Below are positions 1-8,315 of a DNA stretch of 64,000 nt, piece by piece; positions within the stretch are counted from its first letter, which is position 1, and every line of letters begins with the position of its first letter. The notes under the pieces are model-generated. The model saw nothing but the letters and a program-made list of their open reading frames with translations. It was not told the DNA's origin and ran no database searches. Both the position numbers and the translations under genes were made by a program. Source of the stretch: Caldalkalibacillus mannanilyticus JCM 10596 (lineage in GTDB: Bacteria > Bacillota > Bacilli > Caldalkalibacillales > JCM-10596). Location of the stretch: NCBI RefSeq assembly GCF_000615945.1, contig NZ_BAMO01000003.1:124001-188000 (forward strand), given 5' to 3'.

Positions 1-570
1 CAGCACATTTTTATTCCAGTTTATATAACGACGTGTTATATCTTGCAGCCCTCTTTTCGAATACCACGTACCCATGACCATAAAAACACCTAGACCGAAA
101 ATGATCATCGTCAAAAAGAGTTTCCCAAGGAAAAACGATTGATACAGGATCATATCAATAACAAACAGCACGGGTGCTGCAAACATAGCGATTCCAGCCA
201 GAAATAAAGAGAACCAAAGCACCCAGATGGACAAGCCCAGAGGCAAAACAAACAGTAGATTTAGGAATAAAAGTCCAAGTAGAGTCAAAACCATTTGCCC
301 TCCTGATTTTTTAGGCTCTTCAGCGAAATGACGTTCCCCCTGAGATTCAGAGTAGGTTGTTTCGGTTGATCCCTCCTCATGCTCTCTCCAAAACTCTTGG
401 ACCAGCTCTTTCGGATCTCCTAATTCTCCTACAATCTCCTCTTCGCTTTTCCCATTTTGTCTACCGAGCTCGAAGTGGCTCTCGTAATCATCCAATAACT
501 CTTGAAGGTCTTCCTTATTTATGGCTTGTAGCTGCTGCTCTATCACGGCTAAAAATTCAGATTTATTCAT
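1..570 (-). CDS. DUF1700 / HAAS-domain membrane protein, partial (runs off left edge)
   Basis: The reading frame is open from an ATG at 570 to the window edge, giving 190 residues with no stop. The N-terminal ~70 residues are acidic and helical (MNKSEFLAVIEQQL at the start, then LDDYESHFELG and ELGDPKELVQEF), the pattern of the HAAS/DUF1700 domain. At least three hydrophobic segments follow, so it is a membrane protein. It overlaps the upstream PadR gene by 8 nt (stop TAA inside GATGAATAA), so the two are translationally coupled. PadR-DUF1700 pairs are common in Firmicutes, where the membrane protein probably transmits or modulates an envelope signal. The C-terminus is not visible and the exact function is unknown. 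Confidence 0.8.
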   Translation of the reverse strand, partial: MNKSEFLAVIEQQLQAINKEDLQELLDDYESHFELGRQNGKSEEEIVGELGDPKELVQEFWREHEEGSTETTYSESQGERHFAEEPKKSGGQMVLTLLGLLFLNLLFVLPLGLSIWVLWFSLFLAGIAMFAAPVLFVIDMILYQSFFLGKLFLTMIIFGLGVFMVMGTWYSKRGLQDITRRYINWNKNVL

Positions 571-892
571 CTCGATCTCCTTCCTCGATCAAATCCATTA
601 CACCTGAAACAAATTTTTTCCATTCATGTAATAAAACCTGTAGATAATCCTCCCCTTGGGGAGTCAGCTTAAAATACTTACGCGGAGGTCCTTCATTGGA
701 CTCAGCCAAATAGGTCGTGCAATAGCCATCCTTGACCAATCGACGTAATAACGGGTACAGAGCTCCTTCAGCTACCTCCACATGCTCTGATACATTTTTC
801 GCCAACTCGTAACCATACTGTTCCTTCTTGTGGATCAAATACAGCACGCAAAGTTCGAGTGCCCCCTTCTTAAACTGAATGTTTACATTCAA
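563..892 (-). CDS. PadR family transcriptional regulator
   Basis: This is a small winged-helix repressor of about 109 residues. The core pattern is typical of PadR: NIQFKKGALELCVLYLI, then KEQYGYELAKNV, then EGALYPLLRRLVKDGY, then GPPRKYFKLTPQG. I chose the TTG at 892 because AAAGGAAG sits about 9 nt upstream; an in-frame ATG at 931 would add 13 residues without a good ribosome binding site. It is the first gene of an operon with the DUF1700 protein. A sigma-A-like promoter and TCACT/AGTGA inverted repeats lie just upstream, consistent with autoregulation. The inducer is unknown. Confidence 0.88.
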   Translation of the reverse strand: MNVNIQFKKGALELCVLYLIHKKEQYGYELAKNVSEHVEVAEGALYPLLRRLVKDGYCTTYLAESNEGPPRKYFKLTPQGEDYLQVLLHEWKKFVSGVMDLIEEGDRDE

Positions 893-1002
893 CGTCCATT
901 CTTCCTTTCTATTTGGAGCTTCATGATACAAATACTCGGTTCATTGTTCCTGCAGTTCTCTTCGAAGAGATTGTATGAACTTTATCCAGAACAGATAATT
1001 GT

Positions 1003-1064
1003 TCACTAGTGATTAATATTCACTACATGAGCATAATATTACCATCTTTGTTTTCTTATTTCAA
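1003..1064 (-). promoter_or_regulatory. Promoter and likely PadR operator upstream of the padR-DUF1700 operon
   Basis: On the minus strand a -35 TTGAAA (1059-1064) and a -10 TAATAT (1036-1041) are separated by 17 nt. Just downstream is TCACTAGTGA (1003-1012, a perfect palindrome). It overlaps AGTGATTAATATTCACT (1008-1024), so the same half-site occurs three times. The position over the start of transcription suits autorepression by the PadR protein. The operator assignment is inference. Confidence 0.55.
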
Positions 1065-1157
1065 TCTTTTTTTCAAAAACATCTATGAAAGACTAACTCG
1101 CTTTGCCGAGTCCTTTTTGTTTCGGTGTTTTTAGGAGGCTTCATCCCTCCAACCGAC

Positions 1158-1279
1158 GGCAGGGGAATACCTATCCTCCATTCCAACGCTCATCGCTTAA
1201 CTTCCATTTCGGACAGGTATTCCCTGCCTAGCCTGTCCTTGAACAAGGCTTAACGATGTGCTATGTTAAGCACATCATT
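1158..1279. repeat. Nested inverted repeats in the 893-1315 intergenic region
   Basis: This is the only notable content of the gene-free stretch left of the small unknown gene, apart from the padR promoter. GGCAGGGGAATACCTATCC (1158-1176) pairs with GGACAGGTATTCCCTGCC (1211-1228), with one bulge and one G-U type mismatch. GGACAGG (1211-1217) can instead pair perfectly with CCTGTCC (1232-1238), so the two hairpins exclude each other. A third hairpin is GATGTGC/GCACATC (1255-1261 with 1270-1276). I do not recognise a known RNA family or mobile repeat. Confidence 0.5.
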
Positions 1280-1292
1280 GGCAAATAAGTAA

Positions 1293-1313
1293 AACCTCTC
1301 TTACTGAGAGGTT
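1293..1313 (-). terminator. Rho-independent terminator of the 1316-1714 gene
   Basis: AACCTCTC (1293-1300) and GAGAGGTT (1306-1313) form a perfect 8-bp stem with a 5-nt loop. On the minus strand the stem is followed by TTTTACTTATTT. It begins 3 nt after the TAG stop of the minus-strand gene. Confidence 0.7.
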
Positions 1314-1315
1314 CA

Positions 1316-1714
1316 CTATTGTTTCCTAAGTTCAATCATTTCCTCATATTTCGTTCCGTCTTCTTCCCAGACCAATTTTAATTCTAATCTCTCCCCTTCT
1401 TTGGGGATTCCTCCAAGATCTGCAAAATATTTGGCGTATTCTATCGGTTTCCTCTCTCTATCTGCACCTGAATGAGAAGTCCGTTTTCCATTTTCATAAA
1501 ATTCATAGTAGTAAAAATACGCTTCAGAGGACCCTTGCCATTGAAGCATTCCACTATACCGACCTTTTTTCGTATGCTCAAACGTAGCTAGCCATTGTTT
1601 TCCTTTACTTTCTCCCACCCATTTTGGGTAAGTGGGGGTACTCCTCAAGAAGAAGGAACCTGCTATTAATACAATGAGAAGAACAAGATATGGAACCCAT
1701 TTAAATTTCAACAA
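1316..1714 (-). CDS. Small membrane-anchored protein of unknown function
   Basis: The protein has about 132 residues. One N-terminal hydrophobic segment (WVPYLVLLIVLIAGSFFL) is an uncleaved signal-anchor, and a polar domain rich in Tyr, Glu and Lys follows outside the membrane. The TTG at 1714 is preferred because AGGA lies 7 nt before it; a GTG at 1720 abuts that same AGGA and is less likely. No family is recognised. It is monocistronic with its own terminator. Motifs such as YFYYYEFYENGKR suggest a beta-rich extracellular fold, but that is speculation. Confidence 0.65.
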   Translation of the reverse strand: MLKFKWVPYLVLLIVLIAGSFFLRSTPTYPKWVGESKGKQWLATFEHTKKGRYSGMLQWQGSSEAYFYYYEFYENGKRTSHSGADRERKPIEYAKYFADLGGIPKEGERLELKLVWEEDGTKYEEMIELRKQ

Positions 1715-1860
1715 GATCACATCCTATTATCAAGAGTTTCAACCGCCTTCTCTTTTTTCCATAATTATACTTCCCCATTTTTTCTTCGTAAAGCAAAATT
1801 ATTATTACGATATTTGCCTTTGTGGTATGATCTATTCAACCCTTCTAAAGGAGGCAGTTT

Positions 1861-2828
1861 ATGCTAAGAATAGATGCACAAAAATTAACGAAGGATTTCA
1901 AAAGTCACAAGAGTCGCCCAGGATTGATGGGGGCTTTTCGAGATTTATTGACACGTGAGTATCAAACCATACGAGCGGTCGATGAAATCGATTTACAGGT
2001 AGCTGAAGGAGAAATTGTTGGATACATAGGAGAAAATGGGGCAGGAAAATCCACCACGATCAAGATGCTAACAGGAATTCTGATGCCCACCTCTGGAGAA
2101 TTGAAGATCAATGGCATGGTTCCTTTTAAGGAGCGAGAACGGTTTGTTCGAACGATTGGTGTCGTATTTGGTCAGCGCAGTCAGCTATGGTGGGATATTG
2201 CGGTTCAAGAATCCTTTCAGCTATTGAAGAAAATATATCGTATTCAAGACGACCGTCATCTTCAGCATATGATCGAGGTTCTAGATATCGCTCAGTTATT
2301 GGATAAGCCTGTGCGGAAGCTGAGCTTGGGTCAGAGAATGCGCTGTGAGCTTGTGGCTGCTTTGATTCATAATCCACCGCTGGTTTTTCTAGATGAGCCG
2401 ACCATCGGCCTAGATGTACTGGTCAAGCTGAAAATCCGTGATTTTCTCAAGGAAATGAACCAGCAATACGGAACAACGATTCTACTTACAACCCATGATC
2501 TATCTGATATTGAAGCCCTCTGTAACCGAGTGGTGATGATTGATCAAGGCGGATGATCTATGATGGCTCTCTGAGTCATTTAAAAGAAAACTGGGGGGAA
2601 GGGAAGACGGTTCATATTGAATTAGCTGAGCCACATTCTCTCGATCAGTTGCCCCCTGACTATCAATGGAAGCAAAAGAGCCCTATTCAATTTAGTGCTA
2701 GGATTCATGAAGTAAATGTATCCGAGTTTCTTGCCGCGATCTCTCATCTCCAGCTTAAAGACTTATCGATTGACGAAACAAGCACAGAAGAAATTGTTCG
2801 TAAAATATACGAGGAAGGGATTTCCTAA
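1861..2828 (+). pseudogene. ABC transporter ATP-binding protein (ABC-2 exporter type), frameshifted near 2551
   Basis: This ATPase drives an ABC-2 type exporter. It has Walker A GENGAGKST, signature LSLGQRMR, Walker B PLVFLDEPTIGLD and the switch His in TTHDLSD. The start ATG follows AAAGGAGG. The frame ends at VVMIDQGG (TGA at 2554). The normal continuation MIYDGSLSHLKENWGEG and a ~90-residue C-terminal domain run on in the -1 frame to 2828. One missing base in GGCGGATGATC explains the split. The C-terminal stop overlaps the ATG of the first permease (TAATG). The family (COG4586 type) travels with two COG4587/COG3694-like permeases, as here. The cargo is unknown. Confidence 0.85.
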
Positions 2829-3619
2829 TGTCAAAGTATCTAGAAATGATTCGTATTCGTTTTCTGATGATGCTAGCGTATCGGGTCAATTATTACAGCG
2901 GGATTCTGATCTATGCGATCAATATCGGAGCCTATTATTTCTTGTGGGACGCCATCTATGGTTCTAGAGATACATTAGGGGGGCTTACGGCTTTACAAAT
3001 GAGTACCTATATCGCTATCTCATGGATGGCAAGGGCTTTTTATTTTAATAATATTGATCGTGAAATGGCAGCCGAGATTCGTGAAGGCAGAGTGGCGATT
3101 GAGTTAATTCGCCCGTACAATTACTTGCTAATGAAGACGATGCAAGGCTTGGGGGAAGGGATTTTTCGTTTTCTTTTCTTCTCCATCCCAGGGATTCTGC
3201 TCGTCGCCATTCTCTTTCCGTTTCAAGTACCTTCATCACTAAATGTCTATCTCTTATATTTTGTCAGTATTTGTATGGCTTTTGTCATCAACACGCAGAT
3301 TAACTTAATCACAGGAATTCTAACCTTCTTTTTCTTTAATAATGAAGGGCTTATGCAGACAAAAAGAGTCGTGGTCGACCTCTTCTCTGGTTTATTAATT
3401 CCCATCATGCTCTTTCCAGCATGGGCGGCTTCCATTCTGCAATACCTTCCTTTTCAGGCGATTAGCTATTTACCTGCAATGATTTTTACAGAAGGGATTA
3501 AGGGGGCAGAAGCATGGCATGCCATAGGAATTCAATGGATCTGGTTTATGATTCTGATGTTACCTATCCAGCTATTATGGATGCGAGCCAAACGAAATCT
3601 CGTTGTGCAAGGAGGATAA
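2828..3619 (+). CDS. ABC-2 type transporter permease
   Basis: The protein has 263 residues and about six hydrophobic segments. It opens with MSKYLEMIRIRFLMMLAYRV, typical of the COG4587 permease group. Its ATG overlaps the ATPase stop by one base, so translation is coupled. It probably forms a heterodimer with the next permease to move an unknown substrate outward. Conserved features include REGRVAIELIRPYNYLLMK in the cytoplasmic loop. No substrate can be inferred. Confidence 0.85.
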   Translation: MSKYLEMIRIRFLMMLAYRVNYYSGILIYAINIGAYYFLWDAIYGSRDTLGGLTALQMSTYIAISWMARAFYFNNIDREMAAEIREGRVAIELIRPYNYLLMKTMQGLGEGIFRFLFFSIPGILLVAILFPFQVPSSLNVYLLYFVSICMAFVINTQINLITGILTFFFFNNEGLMQTKRVVVDLFSGLLIPIMLFPAWAASILQYLPFQAISYLPAMIFTEGIKGAEAWHAIGIQWIWFMILMLPIQLLWMRAKRNLVVQGG

Positions 3620-3629
3620 AAAATACGAT

Positions 3630-4415
3630 ATGAATTATCTTCATCTTATTTGGGATTATATCTTACAATATCTTAAGTCGCGCATGATCTATCGTATGGA
3701 TTTCTTTAATGAAATTCTCTCCGATTTGCTCATGCAAGCCGTCAGCCTGATTTTCATTCTCGTCGTCTTTCAACATACCCCCGCCATGGCTGGATGGAGC
3801 CAAGCGGAAGTGATTTTTATCTATGGTTATTTTTTAATTCCTTATGCTATTTTTACGACCTTCTTTAATCTATGGGATTTCAATGATCGTTATATTATTA
3901 AGGGAGAAATGGATCGTGTATTGACTCGTCCTATCCATAATCTTGCTCAGATCGTTCTCGAACGAACACAGCCAGAGGCGATGTTCGGTGTCATTACCGG
4001 CTTTATCATTATGGGATATGCTGCCTCGCAGCTAGAGCTTAGCTTTGCATGGTACGATCCGTTTATTCTCCTCTTGTTAGTCCTCGGGAGCGTAGGAGTC
4101 TATGCTGGGATTTATGTAGCCATTGCTTCCATTGGATTTTATTCGGATTCCCGAACAGGAATCGCCCCTATGATTTGGAACATTCAGAACTATGGGCGTT
4201 ACCCTTTAGACGTCTACAATAAACTGATTCGTTTTGTTCTTACTTGGATTCTGCCCTTTGCTTATGTTGGGATGTATCCGAGTGCCTACTTCTTACAGCG
4301 GGAAGCTTGGTATGTCTATTCTATGGCAACTCCACTGGTCGGGATTATCGTCTTTTTTCTCGGTCTAATAATATGGAACTTCGGAGTTAGACAATATCGA
4401 GGGGCTGGCTCCTAA
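3630..4415 (+). CDS. ABC-2 type transporter permease
   Basis: This is the second permease of the exporter, 261 residues with six predicted membrane segments. The loop KGEMDRVLTRPIHNLAQIVLE is typical of the COG3694 group. The ATG at 3630 is the natural start even though the AAGGAGG at 3608-3614, inside the end of the upstream gene, is 15 nt away; no closer start exists in frame. With the ATPase and the first permease it completes a three-gene exporter operon. Confidence 0.85.
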   Translation: MNYLHLIWDYILQYLKSRMIYRMDFFNEILSDLLMQAVSLIFILVVFQHTPAMAGWSQAEVIFIYGYFLIPYAIFTTFFNLWDFNDRYIIKGEMDRVLTRPIHNLAQIVLERTQPEAMFGVITGFIIMGYAASQLELSFAWYDPFILLLLVLGSVGVYAGIYVAIASIGFYSDSRTGIAPMIWNIQNYGRYPLDVYNKLIRFVLTWILPFAYVGMYPSAYFLQREAWYVYSMATPLVGIIVFFLGLIIWNFGVRQYRGAGS

Positions 4416-4423
4416 GTTGAGTA

Positions 4424-4466
4424 GATTGTCTTAGATCCTTAGATCTGATCTAAGGCAAACAATCCT
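4424..4466. terminator. Imperfect hairpin between convergent genes
   Basis: CTTAGATC (4430-4437) and GATCTAAG (4447-4454) form the core stem. It is extended by GATTGT/ACAATC across a GCAA bulge. It lies between the end of the exporter operon and the convergent desulfhydrase gene and includes the latter's stop. Neither side has a U-tract, so termination would be weak. Confidence 0.4.
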
Positions 4467-5415
4467 GGGGCTCCTCCTGTATGCCAGAAGAGAACCTTTT
4501 CCTTAGGCTGAATGATTCCCTTTTGAATATAATCTAGCATTCCTGCCATCGCCTTACCAGTATAGACCTGGTCTAGGAGGATGGCTTCTTTTTGGGCAAA
4601 TAGCCGAATCGCCTCACTCGCTTCCGGTGTGATTCTTCCATAACCACTTCCTATATATTGATCATCCAATAGTAGACGCTCATGACGATCGAAAGAGAGA
4701 GCTACTATCGTTTCTTTTTGCTCAGCAGGAAGAAGTTCACTGGCTTGCTCCATGCATTGGTGTACTCGCTTTTCAATCTCTTGTTTCTCTAGCCATGGAC
4801 TGAAGCCCAACAGCTTTGTCTGCTTATTATGCTGATCCAACAATACTCCCAGCGCTAACCCTGCATAGGTTCCTCCTGATCCTGCTGTGACCACAATCCA
4901 ATCAAAATCATGTTCTCCTAGCTCTTGATAAGCATCTACATAACCCAGAGTCCCTAACCCATTGGAACCTCCAATGGGGACGATATACGGATTTCTTCCT
5001 CTTTCTTTCCATTCTGAATAGGCATTGTCCAACGCTTTTTCCATCTGTTTTGGAGTATACGCACCACTGAAGCATATCTCTGCTCCCACGAGTTGATCTA
5101 GAAAAAGATTGGCTTTACGATGTCCGGGGTCCATTCCAGCCAATACTAGAACCGGCTTTAAGCTACTTTAACAGCTAGAGCTGCCGTTGTTTTGGCATGA
5201 TTAGATTGTGGCCCCCCTGTCGTAATAACGGTATCTGCTCCTTGTTTCAGCGCATCGGCGAGAATATATTCTAGCTTACGGATCTTATTTCCTCCTGTGG
5301 CAATACAGCCTGTCAGATCATCACGTTTGATCCACAGATCAACCTCCAGCTGTTTGCTCATGTGAGCGAGCGGTACAAGAGGGGTCGGGACGTAACTAAA
5401 CGTACACTTTTCCAT
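4439..5415 (-). pseudogene. D-cysteine desulfhydrase / ACC deaminase family PLP enzyme, frameshifted near 5162
   Basis: This fold-type II pyridoxal-phosphate enzyme of the D-cysteine desulfhydrase/ACC deaminase family would release ammonia and a keto acid from an amino acid. The N-terminal part has the PLP lysine motif [12 protein letters not shown] and [13 protein letters not shown]. The C-terminal part has VPIGGSNGLGTLGYVDAYQE, TAGSGGTYAGLALG and FWHTGGAPGLFA. The first frame stops after ALAVKVA. The continuation [20 protein letters not shown] is in the -1 frame, so one base is missing in GTAGCTTAAAG. The exact substrate cannot be told from sequence. The gene is monocistronic. Confidence 0.83.
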
Positions 5416-5487
5416 GAAACATCACTCTTTTCTTTATCTTTTAATAAACTATATTATATCGGAATAAGAAAGTGAGGGTGCTGAATA

Positions 5488-6302
5488 TTGTTGAATCAAT
5501 GGAAGCTTGTTAAACATCTTTCAAGCAGAGAAAAACTAGGCTCTGTCTGGTTCGCCTCTCAATTAACCTCTAAGAAAAAGAAGAAACAAGGCTATTTTAA
5601 GTATACAACTCCCCAGAATGAACAATTTTGTGGACCTCTTATTGCAAACGAATACATTGCTTATCGTCTAGGGAAAAAAATTAATTTGCCAATGGCAAGT
5701 GTGAAGAAAGTAAGGATCAAAGGGAAAGCAGGCATTATTTCGCTGGAGAAAAAACAGACCCCGCTCTATAATTGGGCACAGCTTTCAAAACAGCATCCCA
5801 ATATCTTTGACCATCTACACCGCCCCAAAAGATTATTAAAAATGTTTGTTTTTGATGTTTGGATTGCTAATATTGACCGGAATAATCGTAACATTATCCT
5901 CTACCCCACTAATAAAGGATATGATTTTTACCTTATTGATCATGGCTTAAGCTTACTAGGCGCCATACGTTGGAAGAAAGTACGCTGGAACAAAAAGTAC
6001 TGGAATTCGGTATCCGAGTATAATAGGCGTTACTTAAAAGGACTCCCAGCTATATCATCGAAAATCAGGAGCATCTTCCAGCTTATATTGACTGTATTCA
6101 ATCCCTCTCAGATGATACAATAAGACAGATTATAGACAAAATACCTCCTCCGTATCTAAAGAAATCGAGCAGAAGCGAACTGGTTTCCTTCCTGATTAGA
6201 AGGAAGAAAAAATTACATCAGCTCATCGATCGGTGGTTAAAGGAGTATAAGCCTACCTCAACCAAAGAAAAGGAGCCTGTTGAATCAAGTTATGACACTT
6301 AA
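5488..6302 (+). pseudogene. HipA-like kinase family protein, frameshifted near 6050
   Basis: The protein resembles the short HipA-like kinases rather than full HipA. GPLIANEYIAYRLG near residue 50, FDVWIANIDRNNRNI near residue 130 (catalytic-loop-like Asp and Asn) and YLIDHGLSL (DHG in place of DFG) are visible. The frame ends at 6123. The expected C-terminus continues in the -1 frame as YIIENQEHLPAYIDC, IPPPYLKK and LVSFLIRRKKKLHQL to TAA at 6302. One base is missing near CCCAGCTATATC. The TTG at 5488 follows GAGGGTG. No HipB-like DNA-binding partner lies next to it, so a toxin role is not supported. Its end overlaps the SprT-like gene. Confidence 0.7.
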
Positions 6303-6798
6303 ACCATTCCCTATTGAATACTCACAGGAACAGCTTGAGCTATTAGCGAACCAGCTGTCTCTGCAACATTGGAAAAAAACATGTGACATTCCTGTTGTCT
6401 GGAATGGTCGATTGCGTGCAGCAATGGGGCGATTTGCCTATACAACCAAAGGAAAACAACGCATCCCTCTCAAAATCGAACTAAGCAAATACGCAGCACA
6501 GCATCTGAACAAGGATACCTTTATCTCTGTTCTCTTACACGAACTTTGCCATTATCATTTATTTATAGAGGGAAAGCCCTTCCATGATCATCATCCACAA
6601 TTTGAGATGGAGCTTGTGCGAGTCGGAGCCATTTCTACCCATACCGTTCAAGTTCCACAGAAAGCCTATGAACTGTTTTGTAGTCATTGTCAAAAGCCTT
6701 TAGGAAAACGGAAAAGAATCAATACCAAAAACTATTTAAGTGCTTGTTGCCAGCGTGAAATCATAAAAAAAGAAATTTGGCTCGGGGCGTCTACATAA
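6280..6798 (+). CDS. SprT-like zinc metallopeptidase domain protein
   Basis: The protein has 172 residues. HELCHYHL near residue 87 is an HExxH zinc site, and a further acidic stretch follows (FEMELVRVG). The C-terminal zinc-ribbon CSHCQKP...ACC has the Cys pairs typical of SprT-like proteins (YdcK group). The TTG at 6280 is 4 nt after AGGAG; ATG at 6292 is an alternative. It overlaps the HipA-like gene by 23 nt and is probably co-transcribed. SprT-like proteins are thought to act on protein substrates, but the bacterial function is poorly defined. Confidence 0.85.
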   Translation: MNQVMTLKPFPIEYSQEQLELLANQLSLQHWKKTCDIPVVWNGRLRAAMGRFAYTTKGKQRIPLKIELSKYAAQHLNKDTFISVLLHELCHYHLFIEGKPFHDHHPQFEMELVRVGAISTHTVQVPQKAYELFCSHCQKPLGKRKRINTKNYLSACCQREIIKKEIWLGAST

Positions 6799-6878
6799 TA
6801 CCAAAAACAAACAGCTATATTTTCCCTCTCCTCTATAGAAAATAAGGAATACAAATAGGCTTATGAGGAGGGAATACA

Positions 6879-8243
6879 ATGACATTTTTCTGGTGGTCCA
6901 TCCTTGTTCTTCTCATCGTTCTAGTGGTGTTCTTCGGAAACCATCAGCGGCTTAAAAAGCAATACGAGAAGAAACAACGTATGGATAAGGAATTGTTTAA
7001 AAACGTTTTGGATCATCTTCACCAGCACCTGACACTAGCGCAAGTCAAAGAAAAATTCACACTGGATTCGTCAATTCCCTTACTTACCCGAATTAAAGAG
7101 AGTACAAACTTTCCCTTTACACAAAATCATGACGTGAAAATCCTACGTAATGGAGAAGAAAAATATCCAGCACTTTTTGCTGCGTTAAAGGAAGCACAAC
7201 ACCATATCCATTTGCTTTATTACACCATTCAGACAGATGGGATCGGCAGAGATCTTTGCGATTTACTGATGCAAAAAGCGAAGGAAGGTGTCCAAGTAAG
7301 AGTGATTGTTGATGGGGTGGGAAGCAGACAGCTGACAAAAGAACCTCATTTACAACATAAATTAGAGGAAGCGGGGGTTGAGTTAAATATCTTTGCCCCA
7401 CCTAAGCTTTCCTTTCTGTGGCATCTTAACTTTCGTAACCATCGCAAAATTGCGGTTATTGATGGAAAAGTGGGTTTTACAGGAGGTTTAAATATAGGGG
7501 ATGAATATCTGCACAAGGACCCCTCAAAAGGCTATTGGCGTGATCTTCATTTGAGAATAGAAGGGGAAGCAGTACTCCTGCTCCAACGAATTTTTGCTAC
7601 GGATTGGTATTATGTCACCAATCAGAAATTGAACGAAAATGATGCCTACTTTCCGACCTATTCTTCTCGTGAACTTCAACAAAAAAATTCTGAAGTAGCA
7701 TTGGCTCAGGTCGTTCCAAGCGGTCCTGATATGGGACAACATATTATTGATGATATTTATAAAGAAATGGTCTATACAGCACAAGAAAAGGTCTGGTTTG
7801 CGACTCCTTACTTTATCCCTAATCAGCAGCTTCTCAGCGCATTAAAAGAGGCGGCTCAAAAAGGAATCGATGTCCGCTTATTAGTACCCAATAAGACAGA
7901 TAACCCTATTGTCCAAGCTGCCTCCTACCATTTCTATCAGCCCTTGCTACAAGCGGGAGTCAAAATCTATCGGTATCAAAAAGGATTTTACCATGCCAAA
8001 ATCGCCCTCGTCGATCAGCATGTAGCTAAAATCGGAAGTGCCAATATGGATCGAAGGAGCTTTTACTATAGCTTTGAGACTGGGATCTTTGTCTACGAGC
8101 CCAAGACTTGCCAAGAGTTACAGCTACTATTCGAACAAGATTTTCAAGATTCCATCCTGATGCAGCCCTCCCTGTTAAAGAGAAGAACCTTTTTACAAAA
8201 AGCCGCCACTCAGTTATCACTGTTATTAGTTCCTTGGCTCTAG
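6879..8243 (+). CDS. cls: Cardiolipin synthase
   Basis: This phospholipase-D superfamily enzyme condenses two phosphatidylglycerol molecules into cardiolipin at the membrane. Two HKD motifs are present: HRKIAVIDGKVGFTGGLN near residue 188 and HAKIALVDQHVAKIGSANMD near residue 370. One N-terminal membrane segment (FFWWSILVLLIVLVVFFG) precedes the domain. The 454-residue length is slightly short of the usual ~480 because only one N-terminal helix is present. The ATG follows GAGGAGG. A terminator follows the gene. Confidence 0.93.
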   Translation: MTFFWWSILVLLIVLVVFFGNHQRLKKQYEKKQRMDKELFKNVLDHLHQHLTLAQVKEKFTLDSSIPLLTRIKESTNFPFTQNHDVKILRNGEEKYPALFAALKEAQHHIHLLYYTIQTDGIGRDLCDLLMQKAKEGVQVRVIVDGVGSRQLTKEPHLQHKLEEAGVELNIFAPPKLSFLWHLNFRNHRKIAVIDGKVGFTGGLNIGDEYLHKDPSKGYWRDLHLRIEGEAVLLLQRIFATDWYYVTNQKLNENDAYFPTYSSRELQQKNSEVALAQVVPSGPDMGQHIIDDIYKEMVYTAQEKVWFATPYFIPNQQLLSALKEAAQKGIDVRLLVPNKTDNPIVQAASYHFYQPLLQAGVKIYRYQKGFYHAKIALVDQHVAKIGSANMDRRSFYYSFETGIFVYEPKTCQELQLLFEQDFQDSILMQPSLLKRRTFLQKAATQLSLLLVPWL

Positions 8244-8269
8244 GTTAAGATTTTCAAGTAGATCAGAAC

Positions 8270-8313
8270 AGAGGAAAACGGAGATAGCAGCAACACCCGC
8301 TTTTCCTCTTTTT
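8270..8313 (+). terminator. Rho-independent terminator of cls
   Basis: AGAGGAAAA (8270-8278) pairs with TTTTCCTCT (8301-8309), and a T-run follows on the plus strand. The convergent diguanylate cyclase gene stops just beyond it. Confidence 0.75.
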
Positions 8314-8315
8314 AT

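Noticed and set aside
2541-2560. Programmed frameshift or real two-gene split in the ABC ATPase
   Set aside because: No slippery heptamer is present, and the family is normally one chain. The same kind of split occurs in eleven other genes here.
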